A stretch of DNA of 34,906 nucleotides from Bacillota bacterium. Its GTDB lineage: Bacteria > Bacillota_C > Negativicutes > JAEYSJ01. Positions 9,175 to 18,533 of this stretch are shown one piece after another. Both the position numbers and the translations under genes were made by a program. The stretch covers positions 1 to 34,906 of the forward strand of contig JAEYSJ010000398.1 of assembly GCA_023434855.1 (NCBI GenBank), read 5' to 3'. Under the pieces are notes generated by a model that worked only from the letters and a program-made list of their open reading frames with translations, did no database searches and was not told the DNA's origin. Each line of letters opens with the position of its first letter. The first letter of the stretch is position 1.

Positions 9175-11850
9175 ATGTCCAAACATAGAATATATGAATT
9201 AGCCAAAGAATTTAATACTACCAGTAAAGTTATTATAGATATTTTGGCCCGTAACAATATGACGGCCAAAAACCATATGAGCAGTGTAGATGATGATGCA
9301 AGAACAGTTATTGAACGAACCTTTGCCCGAAAAACAAATAGTGCCGAACAAGTGCCGGAAAAATTAGTTCAGAACGGGGTAGGCCACTCCGCCAAACAGT
9401 CTGTTGTGCATCATCCTCAGTCAGCAAGCGGTATGCAGGTGAGCAAGCCGATATCTCCTGCAATGCCACGTAATGGACAGTCTCAACACAGTAACAGCAG
9501 TAGTCAACATGGAGCCGACGGAAAAAGCGGGCAATCCTTTCATAAAGATCAACAACGACCGCAGCAGCAAAATCAGTATAACCAACAGAGACCACAGCAG
9601 CAGAATCAGCAGCGTCCGCAACAAAATCAGCACCAGCAGAACCGGCCACAACAGCAGAATCAGTATAATCAACAACGGCCTCAGTATGGCTCACAGCATA
9701 AGAACCAACAACCAATGGTAAGTAATCAACAAGGTCAGCAGCGTTCTGCTATTCAATCCAACCAGCCCAACCATAACCCTAACCGACAATTTGAGCAGCG
9801 TTCCCAGCAGCCAAATTCAGAGCGCCAGTCATATAACAGAACCAATGCGGGACCTAATCAGAGGCCCGACCAGCAATCATCCAGGCCGCAAGGATCAGCA
9901 AGTAATAATCAACGGTCGAATGAACGCCAACAGTCAGCAGGTAATCACAAACCTCAGTCAGGTACTGGTTTTAATAAAAGACCGCAAGGACAACATGGGC
10001 AGGGGCCAAATAAACAGCATCAGCATCGCACTCAGAATACTCAACACCATCCCAATGCGCGCCAGGCACCTCAACCGGCTAAAATTGAACCGCCAAAGCC
10101 GAAAGTAATTAAGTTAGGCGAATCAATCACAGTCAAAGATTTAGCCGGGAAGCTAGGCCGCGAGGTAAGCGAAGTTATAAAAAAACTTATGATGCTTGGC
10201 ATTATGGCCAGTATTAATCAAGAAGTAGATCTGGACACGGCAACTCTATTAGCGGGAGAATTTGGCGTAGAAGTCGAGGAATTGCCACCAGAGGAAGATC
10301 CTACCGAAATTCCTGAAATTGAGGATGATGAAGCAAGCCTGGTATTAAGACCTCCCGTAGTTACTGTTATGGGACATGTGGATCACGGCAAAACGTCTTT
10401 ATTGGATTCTATTAGGCAGACACATGTTACTGCTCAGGAAGCCGGGGGAATCACTCAGCACATTGGGGCTTACCAAGTCGTTTCTCATGGTAAAAGAATT
10501 GTATTTTTAGATACACCTGGCCATGAGGCTTTTACTGCTATGCGTGCCCGTGGCGCGCAAGTTACTGATATTGCAATATTGGTTGTAGCCGCCGATGATG
10601 GTGTCATGCCACAGACTATTGAGGCTATAAATCATTCTAAATCGGCAAAGGTGCCGATTATTGTAGCGATTAATAAGATGGATCGCCAGGGGGCCAATCC
10701 TGACAGAGTAAAGCAACAATTGTCCGATCATGGTCTTATTCCGGAAGACTGGGGCGGCGATACTATTATGGTGCCTGTTTCAGCTCATAACAAAACCGGT
10801 ATAAATGAATTACTGGAAATGATTTTACTTGTAGCAGAAATGCAGGAAATAAAAGCAAACCCTAACCGCCATGCTTTTGGCACAATTATTGAAGCTCAAT
10901 TAGATAAGGGACGAGGGCCTGTCGCTACGGTGCTGGTACAAAAAGGTACCTTGCATATCGGTGATTCGATTATTGCCGGTGTTGCCTATGGCAAAGTACG
11001 AGCCATGGTTAATGATCGCGGCGAAAAGGTTAAGAAAGCCGAACCCTCAACTCCGGTGGAAGTATTGGGCTTGACAGATGTTCCTCAGGCCGGTGATATT
11101 TTGGCAGCTGTTGATGAAAAAGTTGCCCGCGCAGTAGCCGAAAAACGTATTGCCAAAAAACGTACGGAAGATATGCAGCATTCACAAAAAGTATCACTGG
11201 ATGATTTATTTAAACAAATTCAAGAAGGCAATATTAAAGACTTGAATATAGTAATTAAGGCTGACGTACAAGGCTCAATCGAAGCTCTGCGCCAGGCGCT
11301 CATAGCGTTAAATGAGAATACGAAAGAAGTACGAGTTACTATTGTTCACGCTGGAGTTGGGGCAATAAACGAGTCAGATGTTATGCTTGCCTCGGCATCT
11401 AATGCCTTAATTATTGGTTTTAACGTTCGTCCAGACTCTAATGCACGTAAATCAGCGGAAACTGAAAAAATTGATATTAGAACATATCGGGTTATTTACG
11501 AAGCAATTAATGATGTAGAGGCAGCTATGAATGGTATGCTGGCGCCTGAATATAAAGAAGTGATTCAAGGCCGCGTGGAAATACGCAAAGTATTTTCGAT
11601 AGCAAAATCCGTTGTTGCCGGATCATATGTGCTTGAAGGCAAAATAACTAATAGTTCTCAAATTCGCCTCATACGTGATGGAATAGTTATACATGAAGGG
11701 GCATTAGAATCTCTAAGAAGGTTTAAAGATGATGTCAAAGAGGTAGCTGCCGGTTATGAGTGTGGTATTTCCATAGAAAAATTCCGCGATATAAAAGAAG
11801 GAGATATCATTGAAGCATTTGCAATGGAAGAAGTAAAACAAAGCAGTTAA
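9175..11850 (+). CDS. infB: Translation initiation factor IF-2
   Basis: IF-2 is the GTPase that brings fMet-tRNA to the 30S subunit and promotes subunit joining. The protein is 891 residues. An IF2_N module (1-55, [20 protein letters not shown]) is followed by a long low-complexity linker (about 75-300) very rich in Gln, Asn, Pro, Arg and Ser. A second IF2_N module (about 315-365) precedes the G domain, which has GHVDHGKT (400-407), [12 protein letters not shown] and a SAH motif. Domains II, III and the tRNA-binding C2 domain follow. The ATG at 9175 follows GGGGGTGG. The linker has near-repeats of [13 protein letters not shown] type, unusually Q/N-rich. No internal in-frame start with a convincing ribosome site was noticed for a short IF-2 form. 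Confidence 0.98.
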   Translation: MSKHRIYELAKEFNTTSKVIIDILARNNMTAKNHMSSVDDDARTVIERTFARKTNSAEQVPEKLVQNGVGHSAKQSVVHHPQSASGMQVSKPISPAMPRNGQSQHSNSSSQHGADGKSGQSFHKDQQRPQQQNQYNQQRPQQQNQQRPQQNQHQQNRPQQQNQYNQQRPQYGSQHKNQQPMVSNQQGQQRSAIQSNQPNHNPNRQFEQRSQQPNSERQSYNRTNAGPNQRPDQQSSRPQGSASNNQRSNERQQSAGNHKPQSGTGFNKRPQGQHGQGPNKQHQHRTQNTQHHPNARQAPQPAKIEPPKPKVIKLGESITVKDLAGKLGREVSEVIKKLMMLGIMASINQEVDLDTATLLAGEFGVEVEELPPEEDPTEIPEIEDDEASLVLRPPVVTVMGHVDHGKTSLLDSIRQTHVTAQEAGGITQHIGAYQVVSHGKRIVFLDTPGHEAFTAMRARGAQVTDIAILVVAADDGVMPQTIEAINHSKSAKVPIIVAINKMDRQGANPDRVKQQLSDHGLIPEDWGGDTIMVPVSAHNKTGINELLEMILLVAEMQEIKANPNRHAFGTIIEAQLDKGRGPVATVLVQKGTLHIGDSIIAGVAYGKVRAMVNDRGEKVKKAEPSTPVEVLGLTDVPQAGDILAAVDEKVARAVAEKRIAKKRTEDMQHSQKVSLDDLFKQIQEGNIKDLNIVIKADVQGSIEALRQALIALNENTKEVRVTIVHAGVGAINESDVMLASASNALIIGFNVRPDSNARKSAETEKIDIRTYRVIYEAINDVEAAMNGMLAPEYKEVIQGRVEIRKVFSIAKSVVAGSYVLEGKITNSSQIRLIRDGIVIHEGALESLRRFKDDVKEVAAGYECGISIEKFRDIKEGDIIEAFAMEEVKQSS
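9541..9700 (+). repeat. Gln/Asn/Pro-rich repeat tract inside infB
   Basis: CAG/CAA/AAT/CCG/CGx codons recur in an irregular repeat encoding units such as NQYNQQRPQ (seen twice), QQNRPQQQ and QQRPQQNQ. This is the most repetitive part of the IF-2 linker. Long open frames on other strands here are by-products of the biased composition. Confidence 0.8.
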
Positions 11851-11871
11851 TTAATAGAGCGGAGGGGGAGC

Positions 11872-12228
11872 ATGGGACAACTTCGAGCTGAAAAGGTTCA
11901 GGAATTTATCAAGCAAGAAATAAGCAGCATTATTCTAAGCGATTTAAAAGATCCACGTATTGGCTTTGTCACTGTTACACAAGTTGAAGTTACTGGTGAT
12001 TTGAGACATGCCAAAATATATGTTAGTTTAATGGGTAGTGATGAACAAAAAGCTGATACGTGGCAGGGACTACAAAAAGCGTTAGGATATATGCGAACTG
12101 AAATAGGAAAACGTATTAGATTAAGATTTACTCCCGAGCTGTCCTTACATCTCGACGAATCGCTTGACTATAGTGCCCGTATTCAGGAATTATTGATTAA
12201 AATCAAGCAGGAAGAGAGTAATCAATAA
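11872..12228 (+). CDS. rbfA: 30S ribosome-binding factor RbfA
   Basis: RbfA binds immature 30S subunits and is needed for 16S rRNA 5'-end maturation and cold adaptation. The protein is 118 residues, a single KH-like domain. Family features are the N-terminal RAEKVQEFIKQEISSIIL, then DLKDPRIGFVTVTQVEVTGDLRHAKIYVS and the C-terminal RLRFTPELSLHLDESLDYSARI. The ATG at 11872 has GGAGGGGG just upstream. It sits 21 bases after infB, the classical infB-rbfA pair, and 2 bases before the DHH phosphoesterase. Confidence 0.97.
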   Translation: MGQLRAEKVQEFIKQEISSIILSDLKDPRIGFVTVTQVEVTGDLRHAKIYVSLMGSDEQKADTWQGLQKALGYMRTEIGKRIRLRFTPELSLHLDESLDYSARIQELLIKIKQEESNQ

Positions 12229-12230
12229 AT

Positions 12231-13181
12231 ATGGAGCTTTCGCTTAAGCAAATAGCTGAACTTCTTGCCAGAAATGACAATTTTGTAATTACCGCCCATA
12301 TTCATCCTGATGGGGATAGCCTTGGTTCCATGCTGGCGCTAAATAGTTATCTTTTATCTTTAGAAAAAAACGTTCAGATGATTCTTGATGACGATATACC
12401 GGACCTATATAAATTTCTCCCAGGCATTCAGAACATTAGTAAGCCTACTGATAAGCGAGTTAATGCTGATTTACTCATCGTGCTGGACGCCAGTGATGTT
12501 AATCGTATTGGTAAAGTAAGGGCTATTGTTGATGCACCTATTGTAAATCTTGATCATCATGTTTCAAATGTTAAATTTGCTGATTATTGGTATATTGACA
12601 GTCAGTCAGCCGCGACAGGCGAAATTATTTTACAGTTGCTACAGCTAATGCAGGCAAAAATTGATAAGGCTATTGCAGATTGCTTATACACTGCAATAGC
12701 TACCGATTGCGGATTTTTCCGTTATGCCAACACATCAGCCAGCACCCTCCGGTATGCTGCTTATTTGCTCGAATGTGGTGTTAAGCCTCAGGAAATTTCG
12801 GAACACTTGGAAACCAAGCCGTTGTCAAGCATTACAACTTTGGTTAAAGTTCTTGAAACACTTGAAATTTATCATCACGGTCAGATAGCTATTATTACTA
12901 TTTCCACCGAGATTCTGGATACTGCCGAGAATACTGAGGGATTTATTAATTATCCTCGTAATATTGAGGGTGTAGAAATTGCTATCATGTTTAAGCTTGT
13001 CGAATCAGATACTGCGAGAATAAGTATGCGTTCCAAAAAAGCCGACGTCAGTAAAATAGCATTGTCTTTTGGCGGAGGAGGACATATGCGGGCTGCTGGT
13101 TGTACAGTAAAGGGCAATATTACTGATACCAAAGGAAAAGTAATACAAGCCGCAATTAAGCAACTTACGGAGACAGTCTAA
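12231..13181 (+). CDS. nrnA: NrnA-type DHH oligoribonuclease / pAp phosphatase
   Basis: NrnA degrades 2-5 nt RNAs left by other RNases and can dephosphorylate pAp. The protein is 316 residues. The DHH domain shows HPDGDSLGS (25-33, metal-binding aspartates D27 and D29), VLDASD and DHH itself (D108-H109-H110). The DHHA1 domain ends with GGGGH (281-285), the substrate-binding glycine loop. Its place between rbfA and truB is the usual Firmicutes one. The ATG at 12231 starts 2 bases after rbfA, and its stop overlaps the truB start (TAATG). Substrate preference (nanoRNA, pAp or cyclic dinucleotide product) cannot be read from sequence alone. Confidence 0.93.
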   Translation: MELSLKQIAELLARNDNFVITAHIHPDGDSLGSMLALNSYLLSLEKNVQMILDDDIPDLYKFLPGIQNISKPTDKRVNADLLIVLDASDVNRIGKVRAIVDAPIVNLDHHVSNVKFADYWYIDSQSAATGEIILQLLQLMQAKIDKAIADCLYTAIATDCGFFRYANTSASTLRYAAYLLECGVKPQEISEHLETKPLSSITTLVKVLETLEIYHHGQIAIITISTEILDTAENTEGFINYPRNIEGVEIAIMFKLVESDTARISMRSKKADVSKIALSFGGGGHMRAAGCTVKGNITDTKGKVIQAAIKQLTETV

Positions 13182-14044
13182 TGATCGGAGGAATTTTAAA
13201 TCTTCTGAAACCGCCAGGTATGACATCCCATGACGCGGTGTCATTTATTCGCCGGACTTATGGCCTTAAACGTGTTGGCCATGCCGGCACGCTTGATCCT
13301 GCCGCCGCCGGGGTATTGCCGGTTTTTTTAGGTCAGGCAACACGTCTTATTGAATACACAACAGACACTGACAAGAGCTATCGGGTGGAATTGACTTTTG
13401 GATATCAAACCGATACAGGAGATGATACTGGTAAGATAATAAACACTTCTTCAGCCGATATGCCAGGGCAAAAAGAGATATATATGGTACTAGATTCTTT
13501 TGTGGGTACAATTGAGCAAATACCTCCCATGTATTCAGCAATTAAAATTCAAGGTAAAAAAATGTATGAGCTAGCAAGGGACGGAATTACAGTGGAACGC
13601 AAACCGCGAACCGTAACAATATATAATATTGCTGTTGTAAAATTTACCCCTAAGGGCATATTATTTGACGTTACTTGTTCAAAAGGAACATATATTCGTT
13701 CCTTATGCATGGATATAGGCGAAAAATTAGGGTGTCCTGCGGTAATGTCTTTCTTAGTTCGCACTAGAGTGGGTCAGTTTGATCTTGCTAATGCGCGGAC
13801 TGTTGAGGAAGTTACGATAAACAAAGACAGCATTTTGTTACCGTCCGATAGAGCGCTGGAACATTTGCCTGCAATAACTTTATCAATTGACGAAGCACTG
13901 GCATTTCAACATGGCCGTAGCATTTTTTATGAAGAAGTGACTCTTGATATAGCTAGAATATACGACCAGCGTGGTCATCTTATCGGTGTCGGACAATATT
14001 CAATCAATTCTTCAATGTTAGTTCCGGTAAAAGTATTGCAATAG
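13181..14044 (+). CDS. truB: tRNA pseudouridine-55 synthase TruB
   Basis: TruB converts U55 in the T-loop of tRNAs to pseudouridine. The protein is 287 residues. The N-terminal GGILNLLKPPGMTSHDAV leads into GHAGTLDPAAAGVLP, with D39 the catalytic aspartate. IPPMYSAIKIQGKKMYELAR and the KGTYIRSLCMDIG motif complete the catalytic domain, and a short C-terminal PUA-like tail follows. The ATG at 13181 shares one base with the nrnA stop, so translation is coupled; GGAG lies at 13169-13172. The 3' end carries a short tandem duplication across the stop codon. Confidence 0.97.
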   Translation: MIGGILNLLKPPGMTSHDAVSFIRRTYGLKRVGHAGTLDPAAAGVLPVFLGQATRLIEYTTDTDKSYRVELTFGYQTDTGDDTGKIINTSSADMPGQKEIYMVLDSFVGTIEQIPPMYSAIKIQGKKMYELARDGITVERKPRTVTIYNIAVVKFTPKGILFDVTCSKGTYIRSLCMDIGEKLGCPAVMSFLVRTRVGQFDLANARTVEEVTINKDSILLPSDRALEHLPAITLSIDEALAFQHGRSIFYEEVTLDIARIYDQRGHLIGVGQYSINSSMLVPVKVLQ

Positions 14045-14057
14045 CAGTATTGCAATA
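14032..14057 (+). repeat. Tandem direct repeat at the truB stop codon
   Basis: AGTATTGCAATA occurs at 14032-14043 and again at 14046-14057. Each copy contains the perfect palindrome TATTGCAATA. The first copy encodes the last truB residues and its stop; the second is untranslated. It looks like a small slippage duplication, though two palindromes in tandem could also form an RNA hairpin. Confidence 0.7.
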
Positions 14058-14079
14058 AACCTCCAATAAGGAGAATGGT

Positions 14080-14997
14080 ATGAAAATTTATACCCAACTA
14101 AATGATTTAAGCCACCAATTTCCTAAAATTGCCGTGGCCTTAGGAACTTTTGACGGGGTGCATATCGGTCACCAGCAAATAGTATCCAGGGCGGTTGAGT
14201 TAGCTCGTGCAATTGACGGTACAAGTGTGGTGTTTACTTTTAGCAATCATCCGTTATCAATTGTCGATCCCAATCGTTGTCCATTACAGATAGTCGCCTA
14301 TGAATATAAAAATCAATTGATGGAAGCAATGGGAGTAGATGTTTTACTAACAATTCCATTTACGCATCAATTTTTAACATTGTCGCCAGGGGAGTTTATT
14401 AAACTGTTAGCGGATAATCTACGTCCCACATATATTGTTGTAGGACCGAATTATTCTTTTGGATATAAAGGTACCGGTACCCCGGAAACGCTTGAGAACG
14501 CAGGGTGTGAATTTGGATTTAAGACTGAAATCCAGCAAGCGGTATATGTCGATGATATAATTGTCAGTAGTACTATAATCCGCCAAATGATCACCCAGGG
14601 TAATGTTCATCAAGCAGCACGCCTGTTAGGCAGACCTTTGCAGATACAAGGTACCGTAATTGCAGGCGAAAAAAGAGGACGTACTTTAGGCTATCCTACC
14701 GCAAATATTGCTATTAATGAGGGATTGGCTATACCTGACGACGGTGTCTACGTTGTACAAATTGCCGTTGGCAAATTTCAATATAAAGGTGTAGCCAATG
14801 TTGGCACCAATCCTACTTTTAACTGCTCTGAACGCCGTATTGAGATCTATTTATTAAACTTTGCCGGAAATTTATATGGAAAAACTGTTACTGTCGCTTT
14901 CCTTGATCGTATCCGTGGCGAAATTGCGTTTACAACAGCAGAACAATTAAAAATGCAAATTGCTTTGGATATAAAAGTAGCGGAGAATTATTTATAG
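14080..14997 (+). CDS. ribF: Bifunctional riboflavin kinase / FAD synthetase RibF
   Basis: RibF makes FMN from riboflavin and then FAD from FMN. The protein is 305 residues with the two normal domains. The N-terminal nucleotidyltransferase has GTFDGVHIGH (HIGH at 28-31). The C-terminal kinase has RGRTLGYPTAN (199-209), GVANVGTNPTF and the late E-I-Y-L-L-N-F stretch. The ATG at 14080 follows AAGGAGAA. No FMN riboswitch lies upstream; the gene reads on from truB, the common Firmicutes pairing. No clear terminator follows, and the rpsO promoter starts 20 bases later. Confidence 0.97.
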   Translation: MKIYTQLNDLSHQFPKIAVALGTFDGVHIGHQQIVSRAVELARAIDGTSVVFTFSNHPLSIVDPNRCPLQIVAYEYKNQLMEAMGVDVLLTIPFTHQFLTLSPGEFIKLLADNLRPTYIVVGPNYSFGYKGTGTPETLENAGCEFGFKTEIQQAVYVDDIIVSSTIIRQMITQGNVHQAARLLGRPLQIQGTVIAGEKRGRTLGYPTANIAINEGLAIPDDGVYVVQIAVGKFQYKGVANVGTNPTFNCSERRIEIYLLNFAGNLYGKTVTVAFLDRIRGEIAFTTAEQLKMQIALDIKVAENYL

Positions 14998-15017
14998 ATT
15001 CTCTCCCTATTTATTGT

Positions 15018-15046
15018 TTGCAACACCTGAGCATTTATGGTAAAAT
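15018..15046 (+). promoter_or_regulatory. Promoter of rpsO
   Basis: TTGCAA (15018-15023), a 17-base spacer and TAAAAT (15041-15046) match the sigma-A pattern. The predicted start near 15053 leaves a leader of about 108 bases that contains the structured region at 15073-15129. Confidence 0.65.
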
Positions 15047-15072
15047 ACTAGTTGTGTGAAAGCATACTATTG

Positions 15073-15129
15073 TTAGTAAGTCCGAACCTCGGCGAGGATG
15101 ATCGATTCTCCAACGATTATCTTGGCTAA
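15073..15129 (+). promoter_or_regulatory. Predicted three-way-junction leader of rpsO (candidate S15 autoregulatory site)
   Basis: On paper the leader folds into a junction. The outer helix is TTAG (15073-15076) plus CCGA (15082-15085) against TTGG-CTAA (15122-15129). Hairpin 1 is CCTC-GGC-GAGG (15087-15097). Hairpin 2 pairs 15097-15107 with 15112-15121 (GATGATCG, bulged A, TT / AACGATTATC, loop CTCC). The shared base at 15097 means hairpins 1 and 2 abut or compete by one pair. S15 is known in several bacteria to repress its own mRNA by binding leader junctions or pseudoknots; that this one does so is inference. Confidence 0.5.
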
Positions 15130-15160
15130 AGGGGATAGCAGTAAAAAGGAGGTGCTCATT

Positions 15161-15427
15161 ATGTTAACAACAGACCAAAAGCAGTATTTGATTGAGAAGT
15201 ATCGTCTCCATGAGGCTGATACCGGATCTCCAGAAGTGCAAATAGCAATTTTGACTGAACGTATCAATTATTTAACCAATCATTTGAAGGAACATAAAAA
15301 AGATCATCATTCACGCCGCGGCCTTTTGAAAATGGTTGGTCAGCGTAGAGGTTTGCTGAACTATCTGCGTGATAATGATATTGATCGTTACCGTTCCATT
15401 CTTGAGAAACTTAATCTCAGAAAGTAG
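15161..15427 (+). CDS. rpsO: Small ribosomal subunit protein S15
   Basis: S15 is a primary 16S rRNA-binding protein of the 30S platform. The protein is 88 residues, the standard length, with the four-helix pattern: [44 protein letters not shown] and the [15 protein letters not shown]-terminal core. The ATG at 15161 has an ideal AAGGAGGTG 7 bases upstream; the longer open frame back to 15098 covers the structured leader and is not coding. It has its own promoter and terminator, and pnp follows, as in most bacteria. Confidence 0.98.
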   Translation: MLTTDQKQYLIEKYRLHEADTGSPEVQIAILTERINYLTNHLKEHKKDHHSRRGLLKMVGQRRGLLNYLRDNDIDRYRSILEKLNLRK

Positions 15428-15429
15428 TC

Positions 15430-15454
15430 AAAAGCGGGGCTATCCCGCTTTTTT
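15430..15454 (+). terminator. Intrinsic terminator after rpsO
   Basis: Stem AAAAGCGGG (15430-15438) with CCCGCTTTT (15444-15452), loop GCTAT, is followed by more T residues. Some readthrough into pnp is common in this gene pair. Confidence 0.9.
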
Positions 15455-15563
15455 GATTTTTTTATAGATTAAATAGTAATAAAAAAGGAAATAATAAAAA
15501 AAATGTCGAAGAGTTAAACTTTGGAAATAAGTAAGGGGTTTATAAGAGGAGGAAAACCAACAT

Positions 15564-17663
15564 ATGGATAGTTTCCAGACACAACTAGGGGGCCGAACGC
15601 TGGTCATAGAATCAGGCAAAATGGCCAAACAAGCAAATGGGGCGGTACTCGTTCGTTATGGTGATACGGCCGTACTTGTAACAGCTACCGCATCAGCTGA
15701 GCCACGGGAAGGAATTGATTTTTTTCCTTTAACGGTTGATTACGAAGAACGACTTTATTCAGTAGGGAAAATACCTGGTGGGTTTATTAAACGGGAAGGC
15801 CGTCCCAGCGAATCAGCCATTCTTTCTGGCAGACTAATTGACAGGCCAATTCGTCCGCTGTTTGCCGAGGGATTCCGCAATGATGTCCAAATAGTGGCTA
15901 CAGTTTTGTCAGTTGACCAAGATAATCCGCCAGACATTCCGGCCATGATTGGTGCTTCATGTGCTTTAAGTATTTCTGATATTCCCTTTAAGGGGCCGAT
16001 AAGTGGTGTTCGAATTGGCAGGATTGACAACCAGTTTGTCATTAATCCCACTGTAAAACAGCAGGAACAAAGTGAACTTAGTCTAGTTGTTGCCGGAACT
16101 AAGGATGCAGTGCTTATGGTAGAAGCCGGTGCCAATGAATTATCAGAAGAAGTAATGTTAGAAGCTGTTGCTTATGGACACGATATTATTCGGGAAATTG
16201 TATCATTTCAAGAAACCATTGTGGGACAAATTGGTAAACCTAAACGGGAAATAGCTCTATATGGTGTATCGGAAGAAATTAATGCTGCTGTACGTGACTA
16301 TGTTACCAATGATCTTAAAACAGCAGTTAGCAATCCTGATAAATTAGCCAGGGAAGAGCAAATAAAAAAAGTAAAAACAAAAACTGCAGAATACTTTGCG
16401 GCGATTTACCCTGATAATCCTAAAGAAATTGCATATGTTGTGCAAAAGGTCTTAAAAGAAATTGTTCGCAAAATGATTACCATTGATAAAATTCGCCCTG
16501 ACGGACGTAAGGTAGACGAGGTCCGACCTATTAGTTGCGAAGTTGGTTTGCTGGCCCGTACACATGGATCGGGCTTATTTACCCGCGGACAAACTCAGAT
16601 ATTGACCATCACTACTTTGGGCGCTATCGGTGACGAACAAATACTTGATGGCCTGGGAGTTGAAGAATCAAAACGCTATATGCATCATTACAACTTTCCT
16701 GCATTTAGCGTTGGTGAAACCAAGCCATCCCGTGGCCCCGGACGAAGAGAGATTGGTCATGGAGCACTAGCTGAACGTGCTTTAGTGCCAGTAATTCCAT
16801 CGGAAACCGAGTTTCCTTATACTATCCGTCTGGTATCAGAAGTACTGGAATCAAATGGATCTAGTTCCATGGGCAGTGTATGCGGAAGTACTTTATCGCT
16901 GATGGATGCCGGTGTGCCTATTAAAGCCCCTGTATCCGGAGTTGCCATGGGTCTTGTTAAAGATGGGGATCATTATACAATTCTGACTGATATACAGGGA
17001 ATGGAAGACGCACTTGGCGATATGGACTTTAAAGTCGCCGGCACAGAAAAAGGTATTACCGCTATCCAAATGGATATTAAAATTGCCGGTATTACCAAAG
17101 AAATATTAACAGATGCTCTTGAGCAAGCCAAACGCGGGCGTACGCATATCCGGGAAAAAATGCTGGAAGTTATCCAGGAGCCGCGCAGTGAACTTTCTCC
17201 ATTTGCTCCAAGGATTATCACTATGGAGATCGATCCCGACAAAATTCGCGATGTTATTGGCCCAGGTGGAAAAACAATCAAGAAAATTATTGAAGATACA
17301 GGCGTAACCATTGACATTGAAGATGACGGTAAAGTATTTATTGCTGCGGTAGACGTTGAAGCAGGCCAAAAAGCGGTAAAAATAATTGAAACTTTAGTGC
17401 GGGATGTAGAAGTAGGCGGCGTATATTTGGGAAAAGTTACCCGACTGATGAATTTTGGTGCTTTTGTAGAAATTCTTCCCGGCAAGGAAGGCCTTGTCCA
17501 TATTTCTCAATTAGCCCGGGAGCGGGTGGCCAAAGTTGAGGATGTTGTAAAAGTCGGTGATGAAATACTGGTAAAAGTCACTGAAATTGACCGACAGGGA
17601 CGTGTAAACCTCTCTCGCAAAGAGCTCCTCAAAGCGGAACAAGATAATAAAGAAAAAAGCTAA
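15564..17663 (+). CDS. pnp: Polyribonucleotide nucleotidyltransferase (PNPase)
   Basis: PNPase is a phosphorolytic 3'-5' exoribonuclease central to mRNA decay. The protein is 699 residues, full length. The first RNase PH domain (about 10-140) and a helical linker precede the second, catalytic RNase PH domain (about 310-540, with [25 protein letters not shown] and GVAMGL). A KH domain has GPGGKT (566-571), and an S1 domain (about 615-690) has [17 protein letters not shown]. The ATG at 15564 follows AGGAGG. The 110-base A/T-rich leader after the rpsO terminator has no evident structure. A terminator follows immediately. Confidence 0.98.
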   Translation: MDSFQTQLGGRTLVIESGKMAKQANGAVLVRYGDTAVLVTATASAEPREGIDFFPLTVDYEERLYSVGKIPGGFIKREGRPSESAILSGRLIDRPIRPLFAEGFRNDVQIVATVLSVDQDNPPDIPAMIGASCALSISDIPFKGPISGVRIGRIDNQFVINPTVKQQEQSELSLVVAGTKDAVLMVEAGANELSEEVMLEAVAYGHDIIREIVSFQETIVGQIGKPKREIALYGVSEEINAAVRDYVTNDLKTAVSNPDKLAREEQIKKVKTKTAEYFAAIYPDNPKEIAYVVQKVLKEIVRKMITIDKIRPDGRKVDEVRPISCEVGLLARTHGSGLFTRGQTQILTITTLGAIGDEQILDGLGVEESKRYMHHYNFPAFSVGETKPSRGPGRREIGHGALAERALVPVIPSETEFPYTIRLVSEVLESNGSSSMGSVCGSTLSLMDAGVPIKAPVSGVAMGLVKDGDHYTILTDIQGMEDALGDMDFKVAGTEKGITAIQMDIKIAGITKEILTDALEQAKRGRTHIREKMLEVIQEPRSELSPFAPRIITMEIDPDKIRDVIGPGGKTIKKIIEDTGVTIDIEDDGKVFIAAVDVEAGQKAVKIIETLVRDVEVGGVYLGKVTRLMNFGAFVEILPGKEGLVHISQLARERVAKVEDVVKVGDEILVKVTEIDRQGRVNLSRKELLKAEQDNKEKS

Positions 17664-17670
17664 ATAAAAA

Positions 17671-17704
17671 AACATAAACCTATTGGTTTATGTTTTATTT
17701 TTTT
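17671..17704 (+). terminator. Intrinsic terminator after pnp
   Basis: Perfect stem AACATAAACC (17671-17680) with GGTTTATGTT (17685-17694), loop TATT, then a long T-rich tail. Confidence 0.9.
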
Positions 17705-17754
17705 GATAGACTGAAAAAGCCATTTCATTAATACACTGTAAAGAGGTGGTTTTT

Positions 17755-18471
17755 ATGAAATGGATTTTTATTGCACGTATTCGACAATGGTACGTATTTT
17801 TTACTGTAGGAATATTCTTAACTATAGCTATGATATCAGGTTTACTCCAACCGATCTTTGGCAGTTTGCAGCAACCAGGTAAAGTTAACCCGATTTTTCA
17901 CGGCAATTTAGCCGAACCGAAGGTTGCTCTTGCATGCAATGTATTTTGGGGTGAAGAATTTTTACCGGAAATGCTTACTACACTTGCTAATAATAATATA
18001 AAAATTACTTTTTTTATTGGCGGCAGTTGGGCTAAACGCTATCCTGATCTGGTAGCAGCAATAGCCAAACAGGGGCATGAACTAGGTAATCATACCTATA
18101 GCCATCCTCATCCTAACATATTAAGCAAAGACAAAAATCAAGAAGAAATAGTTCGTACTGAAGATTTAATTAAACAGATCAGTGGCGTGAAGACGACGTT
18201 ATATGCTCCACCCTATGGGGAATATAATGATGTTGTATTAAATGCGGCAGATGAACTAGGCTATCAAACGATCATGTGGAGTATTGATACAATTGATTGG
18301 AAACGTCCCCCGGCCGAAATTATTAAAAACAGGGTTCTCAAGAAACTGCATAATGGCGCAATTATTCTGATACATCCTACAGAATCAACCATGCAGGCCC
18401 TGCCTGATTTGATCACTCAGATCCAGACGAGTGGATATAAGATATCTACCATTACAGATATACTCCAATAG
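17755..18471 (+). CDS. ylxY: YlxY-type polysaccharide deacetylase-like protein, membrane-anchored
   Basis: The protein is 238 residues with an N-terminal membrane anchor or signal (about 13-35), then a NodB-homology domain. The same slot after pnp holds ylxY in B. subtilis. Motif 1, normally TFDDG with the catalytic and metal aspartates, reads LACNVFWG (residues 59-66, N62). Motif 2 keeps the two metal histidines (NHTYSHPH). Motif 3 reads APPYG instead of RxPYG. Motif 4 is DTIDW and motif 5 is IILIHPT. So zinc binding may be partial and the catalytic base absent; family members like this may have other substrates or be inactive. The ATG at 17755 follows AGAGGTGG. A cell-wall or sporulation role is inferred from family and context. 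Confidence 0.85.
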   Translation: MKWIFIARIRQWYVFFTVGIFLTIAMISGLLQPIFGSLQQPGKVNPIFHGNLAEPKVALACNVFWGEEFLPEMLTTLANNNIKITFFIGGSWAKRYPDLVAAIAKQGHELGNHTYSHPHPNILSKDKNQEEIVRTEDLIKQISGVKTTLYAPPYGEYNDVVLNAADELGYQTIMWSIDTIDWKRPPAEIIKNRVLKKLHNGAIILIHPTESTMQALPDLITQIQTSGYKISTITDILQ

Positions 18472-18478
18472 CAAAAAT

Positions 18479-18503
18479 AGGCATGAAAATGCCTGTTTTT
18501 TTT
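18479..18503 (+). terminator. Intrinsic terminator after ylxY
   Basis: Stem AGGCAT (18479-18484) with ATGCCT (18489-18494), stable GAAA tetraloop, then G and eight T residues. Confidence 0.88.
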
Positions 18504-18504
18504 A

Positions 18505-18533
18505 TTGCTACAAAAGCGCAATTGTGATACTAT
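18505..18533 (+). promoter_or_regulatory. Possible promoter upstream of the amidase gene
   Basis: TTGCTA (18505-18510), 17 bases and TACTAT (18528-18533), with a TGn extended -10. Each hexamer matches consensus 4 of 6. Positions 18534-18800 would then be a leader of about 270 bases. I see no recognised riboswitch, no hairpin of note and no convincing gene in that stretch. Confidence 0.4.

Noticed and set aside
9308..10108. Several long open frames on both strands across the infB linker
   Set aside because: They arise from the CAG/CAA/AAT repeat composition; their translations are low-complexity (Val/Leu-rich or Ser/Asn-rich), and the infB frame itself is clear.
14045..14079. FMN riboswitch before ribF
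   Set aside because: The truB-ribF gap is only 35 bases and has none of the conserved RFN blocks.
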